In this document: piece by piece, positions 6,187 to 13,637 of the stretch
How positions within the stretch are numbered: the stretch's first letter is position 1
How the letters are laid out: every line of letters starts with the position of its first letter
DNA from: Caccocola sp964450835
GTDB taxonomy: Bacteria; Synergistota; Synergistia; Synergistales; Synergistaceae
DNA: 29,175 bases
Reading direction: 5' to 3'
Assembly (NCBI GenBank): GCA_964450835.1
Contig: CAYVEQ010000024.1
Span: 1 to 29,175 of the forward strand
Notes under the pieces: generated by a model
Seen by the model: only the letters and a program-made list of their open reading frames with translations
Databases searched by the model: none
What the model was told of the DNA's origin: nothing
Made by a program: the position numbers and the translations under genes

Positions 6187-7368
6187 GTGAAGTTTTCAAA
6201 GAGAATCTTAAATGTGACCCCTTCCGCTACGGTCGGCATTTCAAACACTGCGAAAAAATTGAAAGACGAGGGGAAACCCGTTCTTTCTTTCAGCGCGGGA
6301 GAGCCCGACTTCGGTTCGCCGAAGACGGCGGTCGACGCGGCAATCGACGCCATCGGGCGCGGGGAGACGCACTACACTCTTAATTCGGGCATAACGGAGC
6401 TGCGCCGCGCTGTCTGCGATTATTACGGCAAACGCTTCGGCCTCCGCTATGAGCCTTCCGATGTAATCGTGGCCTCCGGCGCGAAGCCGCTTATCTATGA
6501 GGCATTGCAGGCGCTTGTCGACGACGGCGACGAAGTCGTGCTCTTCGCGCCCGCGTGGGTCAGTTATCTTGAGCAGCTCCATATGGCGGGCGGCGTTGAA
6601 AAGATCGTCGGCACTATGTCTACCGGACTTATACCTACAAAAGAAAATCTCGCGGCGGCCGTCGGGCCCAAGACGGCCGGCATTATAGTGAACACGCCCT
6701 GCAACCCCACAGGAGCCATTTACCCGGAAGAGACGCTCCGCGCGATTGCCGACGTCGCTGTTGAGAAAGATCTCTGGATCATTTTCGACGAGATTTACGA
6801 GCGCCTCGCCTACGCTCCCGCGAAGCACAGAAACATCATCAACGTAGCGCCGGAAGTGAAAGATCGCGTAATCATCGTAAACGGCGTGAGCAAGTCATAC
6901 GCGATGACCGGCTGGCGCATCGGCTACGCTCTCGGCCCCTCGGAGATAATAGCGAAGATGGCGGCGCTTCAGACGCACCTGACATCAAACGCCAGCTCCA
7001 TAGCCCAGTGGGCGGCTTACGGCGCGATCACCGGCGCGGAGGCGGACGTCGAGAGAATGTGCGCCGAGTTTGAGAAGCGCCGCCGTGTCATCGTCGATAT
7101 GCTTAACGCGATTCCCGGCATTAAGGTGCGCGAGCCTGAAGGCGCTTTCTACGTCTTCGCGGATATCACGGGCTGCCCTCTGCCCGACGACATGAAATTC
7201 TGCGAGAGGCTGCTCCGTGAAAAATATGTCGCCGCCGTTCCCGGCACGGCATTCATGGCGCCGGGGTACATACGCCTTTCCTACGCCTGCTCGACGGAGA
7301 CAATCACGGAGGGCGTGACGAGGATAAAAGAATTTGTGGAGGCTTTGGGCGGGGAGAGGGCAAAATAA
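6187..7368 (+). CDS. aspartate-type aminotransferase (class I/II, PLP-dependent)
   Basis: This 393-residue cytoplasmic PLP enzyme belongs to the fold-type I AspC/AspB group. It likely exchanges amino groups between aspartate (or an aromatic or other amino acid) and 2-oxoglutarate. Visible motifs are FSAGEPDFGSPKTAVDAAI near residue 35, THYTLNSGITELRRAV near 61, NTPCNPTGAIY around 169-179, DEIYERLAY with the PLP-ring Asp at 201, the Schiff-base Lys in NGVSKSYAMTGWRIGYALG (Lys 236), and PGYIRLSYA with the substrate-carboxylate Arg near the C terminus. Full length for the family. It starts at GTG 6187 with GGAGG 8 bases upstream. It stands alone between its promoter and two terminator hairpins. 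Exact substrate preference cannot be read from sequence. Confidence 0.92.
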   Translation: MKFSKRILNVTPSATVGISNTAKKLKDEGKPVLSFSAGEPDFGSPKTAVDAAIDAIGRGETHYTLNSGITELRRAVCDYYGKRFGLRYEPSDVIVASGAKPLIYEALQALVDDGDEVVLFAPAWVSYLEQLHMAGGVEKIVGTMSTGLIPTKENLAAAVGPKTAGIIVNTPCNPTGAIYPEETLRAIADVAVEKDLWIIFDEIYERLAYAPAKHRNIINVAPEVKDRVIIVNGVSKSYAMTGWRIGYALGPSEIIAKMAALQTHLTSNASSIAQWAAYGAITGAEADVERMCAEFEKRRRVIVDMLNAIPGIKVREPEGAFYVFADITGCPLPDDMKFCERLLREKYVAAVPGTAFMAPGYIRLSYACSTETITEGVTRIKEFVEALGGERAK

Positions 7369-7395
7369 AGAGACCGGAGACAAAATTTTAAGGGG

Positions 7396-7425
7396 GGCGC
7401 GTCTGACGCGCGCGCCAGCTTTTTA
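7396..7425 (+). terminator. terminator-like hairpin after the aminotransferase gene
   Basis: GGCGCG (7396-7401) can pair with CGCGCC (7411-7416), with an alternative nested GCGCGTC/GACGCGC pairing. A TTTT run ends the element. It lies 28 bases past the stop codon. Confidence 0.55.
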
Positions 7426-7433
7426 AGACAGAC

Positions 7434-7467
7434 AAAAAACGCGGCGGTTTGAAACCGCCGCGTTTTT
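7434..7467. terminator. bidirectional intrinsic terminator between converging genes
   Basis: AAAACGCGGCGGTTT-GA-AAACCGCCGCGTTTT is a near-perfect stem with A and T tracts on its two sides, so it can stop transcription from both the aminotransferase gene and tsaD. GC-rich core 7440-7461. Confidence 0.88.
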
Positions 7468-7510
7468 GTCCCGTTATCTTTTTTCTCGCCGGCGAAAAAT
7501 CCCGCGCCTC

Positions 7511-8393
7511 TTACCAGATGCTCCACGAGGGGTCGGGAGAGAGAGCGAGAGAGGAGCGGCGGCCGCGCTTGTAGGCCGCGTACCCCGCCGCCGCTATCAT
7601 CGCGGCGTTGTCGGTGCACATCGCTCGCGGCGGGAGGAAAAGTTCCGCGCCGTTTTTTTCCGCCCATTTCGCGAGCGCGGCGCGGAGCGCGGAGTTCGCC
7701 GCGACGCCGCCCGAAAGCGTTACGTGGCGGACGCCCGTACGCGCGACCGCAATCGCGAGCTTTGAGATGAGGCTTTCGACAACGGCGCGCTGAAAGGAGG
7801 CGCATATGTCGGCGAGCGGAAATTCCCCGCCTGACGGTTTTTCTTTTTCTTTTCCGATGAGAGTTATCGCGGCTGTTTTCAGCCCGCTGAAGCTGAATTC
7901 TATCTCTTTGCTGGCTGAAAGAGGCACGGGCAGAGCAAAGGCCGCAGGGTTTCCCNNNNNNNNNNNNNNNNNNNNNNNNNNNNNNNNNNNNNNNNNNNNN
8001 NNNNNNNNNNNNNNNNNNNNNNNNNNNNNNNNNNNNNNNNNNNNNNNNNNNNNNNACTCCCCAGCCCTGCGAGAGCGCTTTCGCCGTCATGACTCCGACG
8101 AGGAGCGAACCCATCAGCCCCGGCCCCGCTGTTACGGCTATGAGGTCTATTTCGTCGCGCGGGGAGGAAACGCCCGCGGCGTCAAGTACCTCTCCCAGGA
8201 GAGGAAGAATCGCCTCCTGATGCATACGCGAGGCAAGCTCCGGCACGACGCCGCCGTAGGCGCGGTGCGAGTCCGTCTGGCTCGATATTGCGTCCGCTAT
8301 AACTTTTACGCCATCTTCCGTGACGGCGAGAGCCGTGTCGTCGCAGCTTGACTCTATGCCGAGCGTTACGAAGCCGCGCTTTCCGCCCGTCAA
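7511..8393 (-). CDS. tsaD: tRNA N6-adenosine threonylcarbamoyltransferase TsaD (interrupted by an assembly gap)
   Basis: TsaD transfers the threonylcarbamoyl group to A37 of ANN-decoding tRNAs (t6A), together with TsaB/TsaE. The N-terminal piece has FVTLGIESSCDDTALAV, YGGVVPELASRMHQEA and TAGPGLMGSLLVG. The C-terminal piece has FALPVPLSASKEIEFSFSGL, VTLSGGVAANSALR and MCTDNAAMIAAAGY. Aligned to E. coli TsaD from memory, about 86 residues are missing in the N run, including the metal-binding HxxxH, so the 100 N understate the true gap (about 260 bases) and the reading frame appears broken. The probable start is TTG 8393: GGGAG lies 9 bases upstream, and the codon overlaps the TGA of the zinc-ribbon gene, implying translational coupling. 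Not a pseudogene on present evidence. Confidence 0.92.
7956..8055. other. assembly gap (100 N) inside tsaD
   Basis: Exactly 100 N, the usual placeholder for a gap of unknown length. From the missing part of TsaD the real gap is probably near 260 bases. Confidence 0.95.
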
Positions 8394-8593
8394 TGAGAGC
8401 AGCTCCCGCAGTGCGAGCAGTCGCCGCCGCCGCAGGAGGCGCAGGCGGCGCTTCTTTTTTCTCCCTTTACGTGAATCAGCACGCGGCAGCGGCAGGCGGG
8501 GCATTTCTCCGCGTGAACGTCGCTGTCGAAGACGAGGCCGCACTCAACGCATCTGTATCTGTGGGCGGCCTCTTTTATTTCGGTACTTTCCAT
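8390..8593 (-). CDS. small zinc-ribbon / Cys-rich protein
   Basis: This 67-residue protein carries a zinc ribbon, YRCVECGLVFDSDVHAEKCPAC (CxxC at about residues 15-18 and CxxC at 31-34, as in FmdB or rubredoxin-like regulators). A Cys-rich C-terminal tail follows (CASCGGGDCSHCGSCSH, six Cys and two His) that could hold a second metal. No family is recognised with certainty. Its ATG lies inside the last codons of the upstream secreted-protein gene (19-base overlap), and its TGA overlaps the TTG start of tsaD. All three are thus likely one translationally coupled transcript. A nucleic-acid- or metal-binding role is possible but unproven. Cytoplasmic, since there is no signal peptide. Confidence 0.7.
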   Translation of the reverse strand: MESTEIKEAAHRYRCVECGLVFDSDVHAEKCPACRCRVLIHVKGEKRSAACASCGGGDCSHCGSCSH

Positions 8594-9135
8594 AGTGTCG
8601 AGTCATCTCCGTATCCGATAGCTATTTCCGTTCCTTTTTTAAGTTCCGACGCGGGAACGACGAAGGCGAAGCTGCCTTTGTCGCCTGAGGCAAGGCTGCC
8701 GAATGGGTTCGTCATGCTGGGCGACAGCACGTCGCTCATCGTCAGTCTGTATTTTCCTATTGTTATAAGCTGCGGATCAAACTCCCACGGTCTGAATGCC
8801 TCGGCCTGTGCGATAAAGAGAGCTTTCCCCCTCCTGCCCTCGTCGCCGAAATATTGCGCGAAGCGCCTGGCCCACTCGCTTATGAAGAAATCGTCGTTTA
8901 TCGCCGCGGCAAGAGCTTTGTCCACGTATATCACCTGAAGCGATCCGCGCGCGCCTATCACTATGTCGCCCAGCATATCGCCCTCCACCCAGACCGAGGT
9001 CTGGCGGGTGTCGAGCAGTTTTGTTGCGTCGACCATTTTCGGCTCGTTCTCATTGTCGCGCGCGTAAGAACAGGCTGAAGCCGAAACGATACACAGCGCC
9101 GCGAGAAGCGCCGCGGCAAACGTTATTTTTTTCAA
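8575..9135 (-). CDS. secreted protein of unknown function
   Basis: This 186-residue exported protein has the signal peptide KKITFAAALLAALCIVSASA, with cleavage likely near ASA-C or after SYA. The lipobox is imperfect, so it may or may not be a lipoprotein. The mature part includes KMVDATKLLDTRQTSVWVEG, WARRFAQYFGDEGRRGKALF, PWEFDPQLITIGKYRLTMSD and VLSPSMTNPFGSLASGDKG, and ends ELKKGTEIAIGYGDDSTLWK. It looks like a compact beta-rich periplasmic domain and is not a family I recognise. The start was set at TTG 9135, since GGGGGAG is 5 bases upstream and the product then begins as a typical signal peptide; a GTG two codons earlier is too close to the site. It lies between murJ and the zinc-ribbon gene. 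Confidence 0.68.
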   Translation of the reverse strand: MKKITFAAALLAALCIVSASACSYARDNENEPKMVDATKLLDTRQTSVWVEGDMLGDIVIGARGSLQVIYVDKALAAAINDDFFISEWARRFAQYFGDEGRRGKALFIAQAEAFRPWEFDPQLITIGKYRLTMSDVLSPSMTNPFGSLASGDKGSFAFVVPASELKKGTEIAIGYGDDSTLWKVPK

Positions 9136-9202
9136 AGCCACTCCCCCAATCGCGGCGGCGTAAAATTCCGCCGCACGCGGTTATTTTACACCAAACAGGC
9201 CT

Positions 9203-10903
9203 TCAGCCGCGCTTTTTGACGGCGCCCGCTATCCACCGCCATTCCGGGCAGCGCAGCGCGAGCGTCCCGGCGGCGTATATCGCGCAGCTTCCCGCCGTCG
9301 CGGAAAAAAGCCACAGCAGCCGAAGCCATGCGGACATCGTTTGCGGGTAGGGGATAAAGCGCTTGAATGCGATAAGCGCCGCCGACATGGCGGCAAGAGG
9401 CAGAATCACGCGCAAAAGCCACGAAAGCTCAAAAATGCGCAGCTTTTCGCCGACGCTGCGGGAGAGTTTCCATCCCGCGAAGAGGCTCGCCGCCGTGAAA
9501 GCGGTCGCAGAGGCGGCGGCAAGGCCGGCGTAGGCGAAGCGCCGCATCAGAGCGACACTCACGGTGAAATTCACTGCGACCGTCACGGCCGTTACAAGCA
9601 CGGCGGCACGAGGCATTCTGCGTGCGTATATGGCGCGCATTATCACGGTGCTGCTCGCCATCCCCGGCAGACCGAGAGCGTAAAGAGAAAGCGCCGTCCC
9701 CGTGGCGTGCCACGCCCATTCCGAAAAGGCACCCCGGAAGAAGAGCAGATGCACCGCCTCGCGGGAAACTATGCAGAGCCCCGCCGCGACAGGGAGGATG
9801 ACAAAGAGATTGAAGCGCATCGCGCCGCGCACGAAGTCGCAAAAGGAGGCCGTGTCGTCTGGGTTCTGCCGCGAGAGCGCCGGGAGGACGGCCTGCGAGA
9901 TCGCTATAACAAAGAGCCCGAGCGGGAGCTGAAGCACGCGGTCTGCGTATGTGAGCACGGATATGGAGCCGCCGTCCAGAAATGAGCCGAGCATACGGCT
10001 TATCAGGGGGTTGAGCTGGTTCAAAGAAAGTCCCGCCGCGTATGGGAAGAAGAGCGCCATCATGCTTCGCAGCTGCGGGTCCTGCATGCTCGGCCTGCCG
10101 GGGATCAGCGCGAATTTCAGCCGCGAGCACCAGTAGACCTGAAGAGCCATATGGAAGGCACCTCCGGTTAGGACAGCGAAGGCGAGGTTCCACACCGACA
10201 GGCGGCTTTTAGTGGCCAGCAGGAAAGCAATATAGGCAAGGTTGCTCAGCGCGGGCGCGATTGCGGGTACAAAAAAGCTCCCGAGGCTGTTGAGCACTCC
10301 CATGGCAAGAGCGCCGACGGAAACGAGCATCAGGAAGGGGAACATCACGCAGGTCAGAGTCACGGCGGCGGCGCGTTCCTGCGGCGCAAAGCCGGGCGCC
10401 ATGATTCTCACAAGAAAGGGAGAAAAAATTATTCCAGCGGCGACCACAGCGCCGCAGCCGAAAATGAGAACGGTCAGAGCCTCGTCGGCGAGGCGTTTCG
10501 CGCTCTCGCGCCCTTCGGTCGCCAGGGCGCGAGAGAACACCGGGACAAAAGATGCGGAAAGCGCGCCCTCGGCGAGCAGCTGTCTTGAGAGATTCGCGAG
10601 AGTGTATGCCACGAAAAAGGCGTCGAGCTGTCGCGTCGCGCCGAAGAGCGCCGCGGTCAGCAGTTCGCGGACAAGGCCGAGCACTCGGCTGACAAGAGTG
10701 CCCGCCATCATGCGCATAGTGTGCGATACCATGCCGGTGAATGGGTCGGGCTTCTCCGCCGCTTCTCCGCCGGGCAAATCTTCGGGCGGGACGCCGCGAG
10801 GCGCACGCGCCTCTTCTTCCGCGCCGGCTGAGGTTTCCGTGTCGCACGCGCCGTCTGCCGGCGTTTCGCTCTTTTGTTCGTCTTTCAGGGTATTTTTTCT
10901 CAT
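9203..10903 (-). CDS. murJ: lipid II flippase MurJ
   Basis: This 566-residue polytopic inner-membrane protein of the MurJ/MviN (MOP exporter) family flips lipid II to the periplasmic face for peptidoglycan synthesis. Family marks are TLVSRVLGLVRELLTAALFG, DAFFVAYTLANLSRQLLAEG, ALSASFVPVFSRAL, and PYAAGLSLNQLNPLISRML midway, with about fourteen hydrophobic helices. The first 55 or so residues (rich in E, D, A, P: TETSAGAEEEARAP) are an acidic cytoplasmic extension absent from typical MurJ. No Shine-Dalgarno sequence precedes ATG 10903, so a later start such as Met at VSHTMRMMAG is possible. It follows lptB by 47 bases in the same direction. Confidence 0.93.
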   Translation of the reverse strand: MRKNTLKDEQKSETPADGACDTETSAGAEEEARAPRGVPPEDLPGGEAAEKPDPFTGMVSHTMRMMAGTLVSRVLGLVRELLTAALFGATRQLDAFFVAYTLANLSRQLLAEGALSASFVPVFSRALATEGRESAKRLADEALTVLIFGCGAVVAAGIIFSPFLVRIMAPGFAPQERAAAVTLTCVMFPFLMLVSVGALAMGVLNSLGSFFVPAIAPALSNLAYIAFLLATKSRLSVWNLAFAVLTGGAFHMALQVYWCSRLKFALIPGRPSMQDPQLRSMMALFFPYAAGLSLNQLNPLISRMLGSFLDGGSISVLTYADRVLQLPLGLFVIAISQAVLPALSRQNPDDTASFCDFVRGAMRFNLFVILPVAAGLCIVSREAVHLLFFRGAFSEWAWHATGTALSLYALGLPGMASSTVIMRAIYARRMPRAAVLVTAVTVAVNFTVSVALMRRFAYAGLAAASATAFTAASLFAGWKLSRSVGEKLRIFELSWLLRVILPLAAMSAALIAFKRFIPYPQTMSAWLRLLWLFSATAGSCAIYAAGTLALRCPEWRWIAGAVKKRG

Positions 10904-10950
10904 GGGGCAAAATCACGGACGCGCCCGCGGCGCACGCCGGCACTGTTTCG

Positions 10951-11691
10951 CTACCAGCTGAAATCTTTTCCGAAATAAAGCTCGCGGGCCTTTACGTTGT
11001 CCGCTATAGCCTCCGGTTTGCCTTCAAGGAAAACCTTGCCTTCGTATATAAGGTAGGCGCGATCTGTCGTCGAGAGGGTTTCGCGGACGTTGTGATCCGT
11101 CAGCAGTATGCCGTAGCCGTGTCCTTTCAGGTCGCGTATGATCGACTGAAGGTCGGCGACCGCAATAGGGTCGATGCCGCTGAACGGCTCGTCAAGCAGT
11201 ATAAAATGCGGCTCGATGGCAAGGCAGCGCGCTATCTCTACGCGGCGGCGCTCACCTCCGGAGAGGGAGACGCCCTTTGTGTCCTGCAGGTGTTTCAGGC
11301 CGTAGTCGTCAAGCAGGGCGGAAATTTTATCCCCTCGCACATCCTGCGGCACGCCCGACTCTTCCAGAACAAGGTCGAGATTCTGCCGCACTGTCAGGCT
11401 TCTGAAAACCGAGGCCTCCTGAGGCAGATAGCCTATGCCGGCGCGCGCCCTTTTGTACATCGGAAGATGAGAGAGCTCTTCCGCTCCGAGCCAGACCTTT
11501 CCGGAATCAGGGACAATGCGCCCGACTATCATGTAGAAGGTCGTGCTCTTGCCTGCGCCGTTCGGCCCCAAAAGGCCGATAATCTCGCCTTTTTCGATCT
11601 TTAAGCTGACTTCGTCGACTACGCGCCTGCCGCCGAAGCTTTTGACCAGCTTCTCCGCGCGCAGTGTGGAGATTCCGTTGTCGCCGGACAT
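10951..11691 (-). CDS. lptB: LPS export ABC transporter ATPase LptB
   Basis: This 246-residue ATPase powers extraction of lipopolysaccharide from the inner membrane through LptFG-LptC. All ABC motifs are intact: Walker A GLLGPNGAGKSTTFYMIVGR (residues 34-53), Q-loop YLPQEASVFRSL, signature LSGGERRRVEIARCLA, Walker B FILLDEPFSGIDPI, and H-loop LLTDHNVRETL. The GYLPQEASVFR and DDYGLKHL stretches are typical of LptB, not of amino-acid transporter ATPases. Its ATG follows the TAG of lptA directly with no spacer, so the two are translationally coupled. lptF/lptG and lptC are not in the window. Together with lptA this shows an LPS-type outer membrane. Confidence 0.95.
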   Translation of the reverse strand: MSGDNGISTLRAEKLVKSFGGRRVVDEVSLKIEKGEIIGLLGPNGAGKSTTFYMIVGRIVPDSGKVWLGAEELSHLPMYKRARAGIGYLPQEASVFRSLTVRQNLDLVLEESGVPQDVRGDKISALLDDYGLKHLQDTKGVSLSGGERRRVEIARCLAIEPHFILLDEPFSGIDPIAVADLQSIIRDLKGHGYGILLTDHNVRETLSTTDRAYLIYEGKVFLEGKPEAIADNVKARELYFGKDFSW

Positions 11692-12708
11692 CTATTCTCC
11701 CTCCACCCAGCGTTCTTCGTCGGCGCTCAGCCCGTCTTCGCCCTCGGGGCCATCCTCCGCGCCGTCCGGCGTTTCCCCTTCTCCGGAACTCTCTTCGCGG
11801 CTGTTTTTCCCGTTGTCCGCGTCTTTTTTATCTTTTTCATCGATAACGAAGATTATTTTTGAGTTTCCCCTCGCCTCTATCAGGCGCGAATCTTCATGCA
11901 CTATCATTTTGTCGGCCGTCACCGTCTTTCCGTCGCTGCGGACGGCCTTCGCGTTGCCCGAAACAACTATCGTGCCCAGAGCGTTTGAGTAGACGGCCTT
12001 TTCGCCGGTGACGCGCGTCGTAAGCCCTTTGTTGTCGACGTAGTCGAGCCTGACGTCCTGCTGCGCGACTATTTCTTTCAGCGTCTCCTGCCCCGTCTTG
12101 GGATCCGTGGCAAGCGAACCTGCGACCTTGCGCGCGGCGACTTTGATTTTCTCGTCAGGATCCTCGTAGCGGCGGACGCCGGCGGCACGGAAACGGCTGC
12201 CCTCGCGCGCGGCGCTGTCGGCGTCAAGTATTTTCCCGTTAAGCCGCCCGTCCACGCCGCCTTTCGCGGAATAGTTTTTAGTGCCGGGTATCCACCGCAC
12301 ATAATCCGCGTTAAGGTAGTCCTCCGCGCCTCTTGTCAGGCGGACGTTCCCGAATGCCTCGATAACGCCGTCTGTGCGCTTTGTCTTATCGCCCGTCCAA
12401 GTCACGCTCTCCGATTTCAGCGTCGCCTGATATTCTGGAAAGTCGCCGCTCACATTGCCCCTGAGAGCCATCTTCTCGTCGTTGGTATTGCCCTCGGCCT
12501 CGTCGCCCGTAAGCGTCGCGCCCTCGCGTTTTATGACGACGCTGCCCGCTGCGCGCGCGTCGCCTGTGTTGACATTGTATTGTATGTCATTCGCGGAGAG
12601 CGTCGTTTCGACTTTGCGCGGCGCTGCCGGAGCGGCCGACGCGCCGTTCCCTGCCGCGCAGAGGGAGGATATCAGGCAGAGTGCGGCGAAAATTTTGTTT
12701 ATCTTCAT
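11692..12708 (-). CDS. lptA: LptA/OstA-like LPS transport protein
   Basis: This 338-residue periplasmic protein belongs to the OstA/LptA family and forms the bridge that carries LPS across the periplasm. A signal peptide (KINKIFAALCLISSLCAAG, then ASA) is followed by two OstA-type beta repeats: TTLSANDIQYNVNTGDARAA near residue 40, and GEKAVYSNALGTIVVSGNAK then VTADKMIVHEDSRLIEARGN near 240-285. The last 45 residues are low-complexity and acidic (EESSGEGETPDGAEDG type) and end in EERWVEGE. It is much longer than E. coli LptA (185 residues), between LptA and LptD-N in style. The start was placed at ATG 12708, with AAGAGGT 6 bases upstream, where the signal peptide begins. Its stop touches the lptB start. 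Confidence 0.85.
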   Translation of the reverse strand: MKINKIFAALCLISSLCAAGNGASAAPAAPRKVETTLSANDIQYNVNTGDARAAGSVVIKREGATLTGDEAEGNTNDEKMALRGNVSGDFPEYQATLKSESVTWTGDKTKRTDGVIEAFGNVRLTRGAEDYLNADYVRWIPGTKNYSAKGGVDGRLNGKILDADSAAREGSRFRAAGVRRYEDPDEKIKVAARKVAGSLATDPKTGQETLKEIVAQQDVRLDYVDNKGLTTRVTGEKAVYSNALGTIVVSGNAKAVRSDGKTVTADKMIVHEDSRLIEARGNSKIIFVIDEKDKKDADNGKNSREESSGEGETPDGAEDGPEGEDGLSADEERWVEGE

Positions 12709-12741
12709 CGGTGACCTCTTTTCCCCATTGAAATAACCCCG

Positions 12742-12762
12742 CGCGGCCAAATGCCGGCCGCG
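12742..12762. repeat. GC-rich hairpin in the lptA 5' leader
   Basis: CGCGGCC (12742-12748) pairs with GGCCGCG (12756-12762) around a 7-base loop, 34 bases above the lptA start. On the plus strand it is followed by TCTTTTATTTT and so resembles a terminator, yet genes on both sides run on the minus strand. Confidence 0.5.
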
Positions 12763-12788
12763 TCTTTTATTTTACCTTATTTTAACGG

Positions 12789-12794
12789 ATTATA
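12789..12794 (-). promoter_or_regulatory. candidate -10 box for lptA-lptB
   Basis: TATAAT on the minus strand lies just past the 3' end of the upstream binding-protein gene, 80 bases above lptA. No convincing -35 is visible. Confidence 0.4.
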
Positions 12795-12797
12795 CAG

Positions 12798-13634
12798 TTA
12801 TTTTTCGCCGAGCCTTGACGCTATCAGTGTGAAGATGCTGTGGAAAAAGGAGAATATGTCGCTCTCTCCGACCGGCGCCGGGAGCGTCAGACTGTTAGGG
12901 TAGGCGGATGCGGCGCTGCGAACGACGGCGGGCGTCCACGGGTCGAGCAGAAGCAGCCACCCGCGCTGCGAGGCTTCGTCAAGAGCGGCCTCCAGCGCCG
13001 CCTCGCCCCCGTCGAGCCAGTTCCGCCAGACTCTCTCCGGCGGACGCACAACGTCCGCGACGGACGAGCGCACCCAGACGCCCTCCGCTCCCGTCAGGTC
13101 GAGCATCTTCGCACCTTTTCCCTTCAGAATGTGGCGGCCAACTCCTTTCGAGCTGTCTATCCTCGACTGGAACTCGGCGAGACGCCTCTGGTAATACTCA
13201 TAGCTTCCCGGGTCTGCCGCGGAGACTGTTTTCATTACCTCCTGCGCGACAAACGGCAGCCGCGCCGGGTCAAAGAAGGCGGCGCGGCGTTCCTCTTCCG
13301 TGAGTTGAACTTTGCTGAAGAGCAGACGGAGATTCTGATTTTTCCCGCTTATTTTGCGGCGGGCGGCGTCCGCCGCGTCGAAAGCTATTATTATCTCGCC
13401 TCGCCTCGGACGGGAGATGAGCCTCTCGCCTCCTTCCGCGTCCATCGCGGAAAGCGGACGGACGACGGCCCTGTCGCCGCATATGAAAGCTACGACTTCG
13501 GAAAGCCACCGCGAGGTCACGGCTATTTTAATTTCAGGCTCCTTCGCCCGCGCCGGCCAGGCGCAGACATGGGGCATGAAAAGCAGAGCCGCCGCGAGCA
13601 GAAAAGAGGCAGACCGACGCGCCGCTTCCGTCAT
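12798..13634 (-). CDS. degenerate TroA/ZnuA-fold periplasmic binding protein lacking metal ligands
   Basis: This 278-residue exported protein resembles the zinc/manganese ABC-transporter binding proteins (TroA superfamily). A signal peptide (SFLLAAALLFMPHVCAWPARA) is followed by IKIAVTSRWLSEVVAFICGD. Then comes the backbone-helix region LPFVAQEVMKTVSAADPGSYEYYQRRLAEFQSRID (given as segments), and a C-terminal lobe with WLLLLDPWTPAVVRSA. The His residues that bind Zn in ZnuA are not found at the expected places; the HVWLDP-like motif reads FFDPARLP. It probably binds something other than a metal or serves as a scaffold. It begins 3 bases after the pyrE stop (TAA CCG ATG) and so is likely the last gene of the pyr unit. 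No permease or ATPase gene is adjacent. Fold assignment is moderate. Confidence 0.62.
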   Translation of the reverse strand: MTEAARRSASFLLAAALLFMPHVCAWPARAKEPEIKIAVTSRWLSEVVAFICGDRAVVRPLSAMDAEGGERLISRPRRGEIIIAFDAADAARRKISGKNQNLRLLFSKVQLTEEERRAAFFDPARLPFVAQEVMKTVSAADPGSYEYYQRRLAEFQSRIDSSKGVGRHILKGKGAKMLDLTGAEGVWVRSSVADVVRPPERVWRNWLDGGEAALEAALDEASQRGWLLLLDPWTPAVVRSAASAYPNSLTLPAPVGESDIFSFFHSIFTLIASRLGEK

Positions 13635-13637
13635 CGG

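Noticed and set aside
7281..8543. A 420-codon minus-strand frame across the N run in the tsaD region
   Set aside because: It is an artefact of joining two frames through N. Only its first part (TsaD N terminus) is real, and the rest is antisense or out-of-frame.
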